This document shows, piece after piece, positions 5,781 through 10,807 of a DNA stretch of 10,807 bases (positions within the stretch are counted from its first letter, which is position 1; the number at the start of each line of letters is the position of its first letter). The position numbers and the translations under genes were made by a program. The DNA lies in the NCBI GenBank assembly GCA_934090775.1, contig CAKOKF010000036.1, positions 1 through 10,807 on the forward strand. Direction: 5' to 3'. This DNA is from an uncultured Bacilli bacterium. Lineage in GTDB: Bacteria > Bacillota_I > Bacilli_A > RF39 > UBA660. The notes below the pieces were generated by a model. It saw nothing but the letters and a program-made list of their open reading frames with translations, was not told the DNA's origin and ran no database searches.

Positions 5781-7126
5781 TAGTCAGTTAAAAAATCCTT
5801 TAATTTTTTAGCACGTGATGGATGTCTTAATTTTCTTAGTGCTTTAGCTTCAATTTGACGAATACGTTCTCTTGTTACATTAAATTTTTTACCTACTTCT
5901 TCTAAGGTATGACTAGTCCCATCAACTAAACCAAAACGTAGTTCCAATACTTCTTGTTCTCTTTCTTGCAAAGTTTTTAAAACACTTTTAATTTCTTCTT
6001 TTAAAATTTCATTTGTTGCATACTCTTCTGGGGACATTGATAATTCATCCTTGATAAAATCTCCTAAATGCGAATCGTCTTCTTCACCAATTGGTGTTTC
6101 TAAAGAAACAGGATCTTGACTAATTTTAATTACTTCACGAACCTTTTCAACTGAAATACCCATTTTCTTAGCAATTTCTTCTTCCGAAGGTTCTCTATTT
6201 AGTTCTAAAGTCATTTGACGTTGAATACGAGCCATCTTATTTATTGTTTCTACCATATGAACAGGTACACGAATTGTACGAGCTTGATCAGCAAGCGCAC
6301 GAGTAATAGCTTGTCTTATCCACCAAGTAGCATATGTTGAAAATTTAAATCCTTTATCATAATCAAACTTTTCAACCGCTTTCATTAAACCAATATTACC
6401 TTCTTGAATTAAATCAAGAAATAATAAACCACGACCTACATATCTTTTAGCAATAGATACAACTAAACGCAAATTTGATTCAGCCAAAATTCTTTTGGCA
6501 TTTTCATCACCAGCTGCCGCTGCTACAGAATACTTCATTTCTTCTTCCATAGTTAACAAAGGAATTTTACCTATCTCTTTTAAGTACATACGCACTGGAT
6601 CATTGATATTAACATCCTTAGTTAATTCTTCATCCGAAAGCACTAATTCTTCCGATGATGCTTTACCATCATTATTTGAATCATCATCACTTACTATCTC
6701 AATATTATTATCAATCAAAGCATTATATAATTCATCTAAAGCATCCGCATCTAAATCTAATCCTTTTAAATGTTCAGCTAAAGTCTCATAAGTTATAAAA
6801 CCATTTTTCTTTCCTAAAGCAATTAGCTCTTTTTCACGATCTTCCAAAGATTTTATTTCTCCAACAACACTCTTTTTTGAGACTTTTGCTTCTTTCTTTT
6901 TGACATTACTTTCACTTTTAGTTTTTGTAGTTTGTTTTGGCTTTTCTTCGATAACATCTTTCAAAGCAATATTTTTCTCATTTAATTCTTTATAAATTAA
7001 TTTTACATCCTTTGGAGTAAGACTATATTCTTTAACTTTATTTGCCACATCTTCGTAACTTACATAACCCTTTTTTTCATTAATTGCTACTAATTCTTCT
7101 AATACCTTTAGTAATTCATTATTCAT
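5780..7126 (-). CDS. sigA: Principal RNA polymerase sigma factor (SigA/RpoD)
   Basis: The housekeeping sigma-70 factor, 448 aa against about 370 in B. subtilis. Region 1.2 begins near D176[10 protein letters not shown]. Region 2 contains D238[11 protein letters not shown] and the -10-reading helix S263-T-Y-A-T-W-W-I-R-Q. Region 3 follows to about 375. Region 4.2 is the helix-turn-helix H406-T-L-E-E-V-G-K-K-F with R-E-R-I-R-Q-I-E (419-426) for the -35 box. The N terminus holds two similar helical segments, about 11-57 and 99-145, both like region 1.1, joined by a Lys-rich linker (58-92). This explains the extra length. A second acidic linker covers 147-165. The start ATG7126 overlaps the dnaG stop by 1 nt, with AAGGAAG about 10 nt upstream. 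It is the middle gene of the dnaG-sigA-trmK operon. Confidence 0.97.
   Translation of the reverse strand: MNNELLKVLEELVAINEKKGYVSYEDVANKVKEYSLTPKDVKLIYKELNEKNIALKDVIEEKPKQTTKTKSESNVKKKEAKVSKKSVVGEIKSLEDREKELIALGKKNGFITYETLAEHLKGLDLDADALDELYNALIDNNIEIVSDDDSNNDGKASSEELVLSDEELTKDVNINDPVRMYLKEIGKIPLLTMEEEMKYSVAAAAGDENAKRILAESNLRLVVSIAKRYVGRGLLFLDLIQEGNIGLMKAVEKFDYDKGFKFSTYATWWIRQAITRALADQARTIRVPVHMVETINKMARIQRQMTLELNREPSEEEIAKKMGISVEKVREVIKISQDPVSLETPIGEEDDSHLGDFIKDELSMSPEEYATNEILKEEIKSVLKTLQEREQEVLELRFGLVDGTSHTLEEVGKKFNVTRERIRQIEAKALRKLRHPSRAKKLKDFLTD
6692..7096 (-). repeat. Tandem duplicated region 1.1-like domain within sigA
   Basis: Residues 11-57 and 99-145 of SigA align without gaps and share about 14 identical residues of 47, with many conservative changes. 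Anchors are E-L, A, K, G, Y-E, A, K, L, Y, L and N-I at matching positions. The best-matched stretch is K-G-Y-V-S-Y-E-D against N-G-F-I-T-Y-E-T. This is the winged-helix-like region 1.1 pattern. Copy 2 lies at 6832-6692 and copy 1 at 7096-6956. Confidence 0.6.
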
Positions 7127-8874
7127 TACTCAACACTTCCTTTTTTAATTTTTCTAATTTGTTCTAATATTTGTAACTGGCGGTTTCTATCTAACTCGCT
7201 AGCGAGTTCTTTCTTTAGCAATTCTATATCTTCTTTATCTTTTTGCTTTTGATAACTTTTAACGATTAGTTCAAAATTTTCATCACTTACATCTTCATCT
7301 TCTTCTAAGATCTTTAACACTTCCCCACTAAATGTTTCATTATAAGATATATATGATATAAAATCAGCAACTGTTATATTATAGTTCTTTCCAATAAAAA
7401 AGACAATTTCATTTGCGATACCCCGATAAATTTTATTGGGAAAATAACCAATTTTCTCTTGATATTCTAAAACGTACTTGCGGTCATTTAACATATAATA
7501 TAACATTTTTTTAGTGATTTTGTCCAATAAATTTTGTGATTGTTTTTCAACCACTTCTTCTTTTTTAAATACTTCTTGGGTAATTGTTTGTAAACTACTA
7601 ATTTCGTTTAATCTTTCTTTTAACACATCTTTAGCTATATTACTTGATTTACTTAATTTTGTTAAACTTAAATCTAAATAAATAGGATCTTTAATTGTTT
7701 TTAAATCATCTAATACTTTATTAACGTAATTAGTAAGTTCCAATGTATTTTCAGCATTAATACTACTTTTTAATGTTTCTAATTTAAAATCCAAATAATC
7801 AACTGGATTATCCAACATTTTAATATAACCATCGATGCCATAAGTAAACACATATTCATCAGGATCTTTTTTTAAACTAATTCTAACAACTTCTACCTTA
7901 ATATTATTTTGAACTAATATTTCTCCATTTTTCAAAGTTGCCGTCTTCCCAGCTTCATCACCATCTAAACCTAAAATAACCATACAACGCAATCGCTTTA
8001 TTAACTCTACTTGCTCTTTTGTAAGTGCTGTTCCCATTAATGCGACAACATTTTTTACACCATTAATATAAAGTCTTATAGCATCCATTTGTCCTTCGAC
8101 AAGAATCAGTTTTTTACTTCTTTTAGCTTCATCTTTAGCTAAGTGATAATTATATAAATAATTACCCTTTTTATAAAGATAGGTTTCTTTAGTATTAATA
8201 TATTTTGCTACTTGTTCACCACGATAAATACGTGCAGAATAACCAATAACATGACCTTCAGTATCATATAACGGAAAAGTTATTCTTCCTCTAAAAACAT
8301 CATAAGCATTACCATCAGCTACATTAACTAATCCTAAATCTTCTAGGACTTTTATAGTGTACCCTTTTTTTTCTAAAATATTTTTTAAAGTAGTTGCCTC
8401 ATCAAGTGCTAAACCAATTCTAAATTTACTAATGTCTTCATCACTTAAACCACGATTATGTAAATACTCTTTTGCTTGCAAACCATTTCTTGTATTAATA
8501 TTATTCTCATAATATTTATTAACTAGTTCCATCAAGTCATATTCTTTTTGATATTTTAAAACGGTTTCTTGTTTTAAAATGCCACTTATTTGATAACCAA
8601 TTTTTTCAGCAACAATCTTCACCGCTTCAATAAACGAAACATTTTCATAATTTTGGACAAAAGTAAATACATTACCAGCAGCTCCACAAGAGAAGCATTT
8701 ATATATTTGCTTTGATGTAGATATACTCATACTTGGAGAGTGGTCATCATGAAATGGACATACACACTTATAATCTTTTCCTTTTAAGGTTACTGGAACG
8801 TAACTAGATATTACATCAACGATATTACAGTTTTTACGAATTGCATTAATTTCTTCATTACTTATCATAACCAT
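7126..8874 (-). CDS. dnaG: DNA primase DnaG
   Basis: Synthesises RNA primers at the replication fork with the DnaB helicase; 582 aa, a normal length. The N-terminal zinc finger shows C39-x-x-H42 and C60-x-x-C63 ([11 protein letters not shown] and C-F-S-C-G). The catalytic core follows with F-R-G-R-I-T-F-P (194-201). The TOPRIM domain is next: V-E260-G-Q-M-D and G-L-D304-G-D306-E-A-G-K, which supply the metal-binding acidic residues. The C-terminal part, about 430-582, is the helical helicase-binding domain and ends in a charged helix. The ATG at 8874 is chosen over ATG8868 because AGAGGGA (8888-8882) lies 7 nt before it. It is first in the dnaG-sigA-trmK operon, overlapping sigA by 1 nt. The catalytic residues all appear intact. 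Confidence 0.97.
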   Translation of the reverse strand: MVMISNEEINAIRKNCNIVDVISSYVPVTLKGKDYKCVCPFHDDHSPSMSISTSKQIYKCFSCGAAGNVFTFVQNYENVSFIEAVKIVAEKIGYQISGILKQETVLKYQKEYDLMELVNKYYENNINTRNGLQAKEYLHNRGLSDEDISKFRIGLALDEATTLKNILEKKGYTIKVLEDLGLVNVADGNAYDVFRGRITFPLYDTEGHVIGYSARIYRGEQVAKYINTKETYLYKKGNYLYNYHLAKDEAKRSKKLILVEGQMDAIRLYINGVKNVVALMGTALTKEQVELIKRLRCMVILGLDGDEAGKTATLKNGEILVQNNIKVEVVRISLKKDPDEYVFTYGIDGYIKMLDNPVDYLDFKLETLKSSINAENTLELTNYVNKVLDDLKTIKDPIYLDLSLTKLSKSSNIAKDVLKERLNEISSLQTITQEVFKKEEVVEKQSQNLLDKITKKMLYYMLNDRKYVLEYQEKIGYFPNKIYRGIANEIVFFIGKNYNITVADFISYISYNETFSGEVLKILEEDEDVSDENFELIVKSYQKQKDKEDIELLKKELASELDRNRQLQILEQIRKIKKGSVE

Positions 8875-8894
8875 AAAATTATCCCTCTATATAT

Positions 8895-8928
8895 ATATTA
8901 TTAACGCGACCCCTCGATTTTCCTTCAA
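8895..8928 (-). promoter_or_regulatory. Possible promoter region of dnaG operon
   Basis: Downstream of the hairpin at 8938-8963 the minus strand reads TTGAAG (8928-8923), then 18-19 bp, then TTAATA/TAATAA near 8905-8899. Neither box is strong. Between them lies a short GC-rich patch (8904-8916) unlike its surroundings. It is the only promoter-like arrangement found in the gap with a usable distance to the ribosome site at 8882-8888. Confidence 0.3.
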
Positions 8929-8937
8929 AAATTGCAA

Positions 8938-8963
8938 AAAAAATGCAAAAAATTGCATTTTTT
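8938..8963 (-). terminator. Intrinsic terminator between hydrogenase gene and dnaG
   Basis: AAAAAATGCAA (8938-8948) pairs perfectly with TTGCATTTTTT (8953-8963) around an AAAA/TTTT loop, an 11-bp stem. On the minus strand the 3' arm ends in eight T's (down to 8936), giving a normal U tract. It lies 115 bp after the hydrogenase stop codon, farther than usual, but nothing better is closer. The flanking A and T runs would also allow function on the plus strand, where no gene is near. Confidence 0.62.
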
Positions 8964-9016
8964 CTTATTTTTAGCTAATTTTTACTCATTTTTTATGTTT
9001 TTCCTGTCTTTTTTAA

Positions 9017-9048
9017 ATTTATAATATATCCTACTATATATTATAAAT
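9017..9048. repeat. 13-bp perfect AT inverted repeat downstream of the hydrogenase gene
   Basis: ATTTATAATATAT (9017-9029) and ATATATTATAAAT (9036-9048) are exact inverted copies around CCTACT. The stem is entirely A/T and has no T run on either side, so it is not a standard terminator. It sits 30-60 bp after the hydrogenase stop, next to a 10-bp palindrome GTTTATAAAC (9056-9065). It could stabilise the mRNA 3' end, bind a protein, or be chance in an AT-rich gap. Confidence 0.4.
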
Positions 9049-9077
9049 ATAATAAGTTTATAAACATTTTTTCTTTA

Positions 9078-10508
9078 TTATATATGTTCTCTTTTCTTAA
9101 AATAATTATTATTTGGTTTAAAACTTGTATGTAAAATCTTCTTTGCTATCTTACTATTAGGATAATTTAAATAATTACTATACAATCTTAAAATATCAGG
9201 ATTTTTATAACTAAATCTTATTTCTTTTTTATTATCAATTTGGTAAAGACTACTACCTCTTGCTTCTCTCGTTTCTTTTTGTTGTGGTAATTTTGTTTTA
9301 GGCTGACCACCACCCCCAACACAACCATTCGGACAGTTCATAACTTCAATCATGATATAATCTTTGCTATTAGGTAATAATTTTTCTAAATTAGGCATTC
9401 CATAAACACAAGCGACTTTATAGGTTTTATCTAAAATTGTTATTGTAGCTTCTCTTATCGCTTCAAATCCTCTTAAAGTTTGAAACTGTAAAAATTCCTC
9501 CTTAGCATCACATCCCGTAAGATAATAATAAGCTGTTCTTAAAGTAGCTTCTAAAACGCCACCACTAGTACCAAAAATATTACCAGCGCCGCTGCCATCA
9601 GGTAATACCTTATCAAATAAACTACCTTCTAAACTAGTTAAATCTATATTTAATTCTTTTAACATTAAAGTAACTTCATGAGTTGTTAAACAAAAATCCA
9701 TTCCTTTTAAGTTCGGTTCCTTAATTTCCATTTTTTTAGCCGTACAAGGTGCTAACATAACATTTATTATTTTTTTATCTTTTTTATTTTTAAAAAAGTA
9801 TTCATTTATTACACTAGCTTGCATCATTATTGGACTCTTTGTACTTGAAAGATTATCAATTAAATCCTGATGATAAATTTCACAATATTTAACCCAAGAA
9901 GGACAACATGAAGTAAAAAGGGGTAACTTTTCTTGATTATTAAGACGATTAACTAATTCCATGGCTTCTTCCATAACAGTTAAATCAGCTCCAAAAGTTA
10001 AATCAAAAACATAAGTAAAACCAGCTTTTTTTAAAGCGGTAACTAATTTTTCAGTAACAATACTACCATTTGGTAAACCAAATTCTTCTCCAATTGTTGT
10101 CCTTATTGCGGGCGCTATTGAAATAGTTACTATGTTGTTTTTATCTTGCAATAGTTCTAAAACTTTTTTATAATCCAATTTTGTATCTAAAGCATTAAAA
10201 GGACAATTTAAAATACATTGACCACAGTTAATACAAACTGGTCTTTTAACCTCGTTACGTTCATATTTAATACCAACTGTATTTTCACAAACTTTTTTAC
10301 ACAAACCACAATTAGTACATTTATCTTCTAAAAAACATAAAGATGGATTATCTTTCTCTACCCATATAGCATTAGAAGTATCTTTTTTAAATTCTTTCTT
10401 CATTGCCCCACAATTTGGACATTTATAATCTTTATCTAAAACATCAAACTTTACTTTAGTAGCAACTTCATCATATATAAAATGACATTTTCTACAAATA
10501 TATTTCAT
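9078..10508 (-). CDS. [FeFe] hydrogenase with N-terminal rubredoxin-like domain
   Basis: A 476-aa cytoplasmic enzyme that interconverts protons and H2, most likely disposing of electrons from fermentation. A rubredoxin-like module comes first: C5-x-x-C8 and C30-x-x-C33 (C-R-K-C-H-F-I-Y-D, C-P-N-C-G), shorter than free rubredoxin between the pairs. Two [4Fe-4S] ferredoxin motifs follow, C64/C67/C70/C74 and C92/C95/C98/C102. The H-cluster domain is complete: T-S-C-C-P-S-W with proton-transfer C201 and ligand C202; A-P-C255-T-A-K-K-M-E; and E-V-M-N-C392-P-N-G-C396-V-G-G-G-G-Q-P. The C-terminal small-subunit-like segment ends N-P-D-I-L-R-L-Y ... L-H-T-S-F. Start ATG10508 has GAAGGGG 7 nt upstream. 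It is monocistronic by context, with a foreign terminator just upstream. Maturation genes hydE/F/G are not in the window. Confidence 0.95.
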   Translation of the reverse strand: MKYICRKCHFIYDEVATKVKFDVLDKDYKCPNCGAMKKEFKKDTSNAIWVEKDNPSLCFLEDKCTNCGLCKKVCENTVGIKYERNEVKRPVCINCGQCILNCPFNALDTKLDYKKVLELLQDKNNIVTISIAPAIRTTIGEEFGLPNGSIVTEKLVTALKKAGFTYVFDLTFGADLTVMEEAMELVNRLNNQEKLPLFTSCCPSWVKYCEIYHQDLIDNLSSTKSPIMMQASVINEYFFKNKKDKKIINVMLAPCTAKKMEIKEPNLKGMDFCLTTHEVTLMLKELNIDLTSLEGSLFDKVLPDGSGAGNIFGTSGGVLEATLRTAYYYLTGCDAKEEFLQFQTLRGFEAIREATITILDKTYKVACVYGMPNLEKLLPNSKDYIMIEVMNCPNGCVGGGGQPKTKLPQQKETREARGSSLYQIDNKKEIRFSYKNPDILRLYSNYLNYPNSKIAKKILHTSFKPNNNYFKKREHI

Positions 10509-10549
10509 CTTTATACCCCTTCTTATATTACTATAAATATTGTATCTTT

Positions 10550-10593
10550 AAAAAGGTTTCGTTTAAGAAGAATATTCCTTCTTAAGCGAAACC
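10550..10593 (-). terminator. Strong intrinsic terminator of a transcript entering from the right
   Basis: On the minus strand GGTTTCGCTTAAGAAG (10593-10578) pairs with CTTCTTAAACGAAACC (10570-10555): 16 bp including one G-U pair, with a 7-nt loop, followed by TTTTT (10554-10550). It is the strongest terminator in the window. Its tail ends 42 bp before the hydrogenase start, so it insulates that gene from whatever is transcribed from beyond 10600. An upstream GCGAA (10599-10595) could pair with the TTCGC (10590-10586) of its 5' arm, giving an alternative hairpin. Confidence 0.8.
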
Positions 10594-10807
10594 CTTCGCT
10601 ATCTTATCTTTTTGGTTCCCTTAGCTTCCCAATTTAAAGGTTCGCAATCGTACTTTTCTTTCGCTCCTTAGTTACTTGAATTTCGAGGGTTTATCACGTA
10701 CCATTCATTAGCATTCTCTACCACTTTGGACAAAACATCCACTTCAATTACTTTAATTTCTTCTACGAAGAAATGCGATATGGGTCAGATGCTGTCCCTG
10801 TGCCTTG
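10594..10807. other. Unassigned, GC-richer right edge
   Basis: This stretch has no recognisable gene. Positions 10661-10807 are about 40% G+C, well above the AT-rich rest of the window. Visible features are an 8-bp hairpin with triloop (10756-10763 with 10767-10774) and a near-palindrome around 10782-10798. The minus strand has an open frame at 10668-10784 (38 codons, stop TAA). It is preceded in frame by TGA, has no start with a ribosome site, and uses codons (GTG, CGA, TCC, CCT) uncommon in the neighbours. On the plus strand a short frame from ATG10773 runs off the edge. Because a minus-strand terminator follows, this is probably the 3' part of a minus-strand transcript: a gene remnant, an RNA gene or a mobile-element edge. 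Confidence 0.35.

Noticed and set aside
6495..6791. Plus-strand open frame over sigA
   Set aside because: Antisense to SigA; product is Ser/Ala-rich with no recognisable domain.
1..10807. Mollicute genetic code with UGA as Trp
   Set aside because: Trp is TGG in the conserved genes checked (SigA WW pair), and dgkA and trmK stop on TGA at the expected protein ends.
10594..10807. tmRNA, tRNA or other standard RNA gene at the right edge
   Set aside because: No acceptor stem, T-loop or CCA end and no tag reading frame with the usual ending could be identified on either strand.

Overview
This is a compact, very AT-rich stretch. It fits a low-GC Bacillota lineage related to Bacilli, probably one of the small-genome, gut-type anaerobes near the Mollicutes/RF39/Erysipelotrichia branch; that placement is inference. 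The genetic code looks standard: Trp is TGG (e.g. the WW pair in SigA, 6320-6325), and dgkA and trmK end on TGA. The order dnaG-sigA-trmK, with a YqfQ-like gene beside it, recalls the dnaG/sigA/yqfN...yqfQ neighbourhood of Bacillus subtilis. An [FeFe] hydrogenase points to an anaerobic, H2-forming fermenter.

Layout, left to right. Positions 1-208 hold no convincing gene, but a clear minus-strand terminator (163-207) closes a two-gene minus-strand unit: an S1-domain RNA-binding protein followed by dgkA (undecaprenol/diacylglycerol kinase), driven by a good promoter at 1002-1030. Divergent from it is a small Nfu-type Fe-S scaffold gene (1066-1362, plus) with its own terminator. A minus-strand gene at 1387-2286 encodes a protein that looks like a degenerate CotS/YutH-type kinase-fold protein. 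Next, on the minus strand, a GspF/PilC-type membrane protein and a prepilin peptidase form a two-gene pilus/secretion unit with an extended -10 promoter (4806-4833) and a probable terminator (2324-2354).

A small plus-strand YqfQ-like gene (4869-5144) converges on, and overlaps the end of, the dnaG-sigA-trmK operon (minus, 8874 to 5097). All three genes of that operon are joined by 1-nt TAATG stop/start overlaps. Its terminator appears to lie antisense inside the YqfQ-like gene. SigA carries what looks like two tandem copies of the region 1.1 domain. Upstream lies a 203-bp AT-rich intergenic region with a terminator-like hairpin and a long AT dyad.

The last gene is a monomeric [FeFe] hydrogenase (9078-10508, minus) with a rubredoxin-like domain fused to its N terminus. 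Beyond it, positions 10509-10807 contain a strong minus-strand terminator for a transcript entering from outside the window, then about 150-200 bp of richer GC (about 40%) with only short open frames.

No CRISPR array, tRNA, rRNA or intact insertion sequence was recognised. Most of the window is core housekeeping. The features that stand out are the duplicated sigma 1.1 region, the rubredoxin-hydrogenase fusion, the N-terminally extended GspF without a neighbouring ATPase or pilin, and the unexplained right edge.
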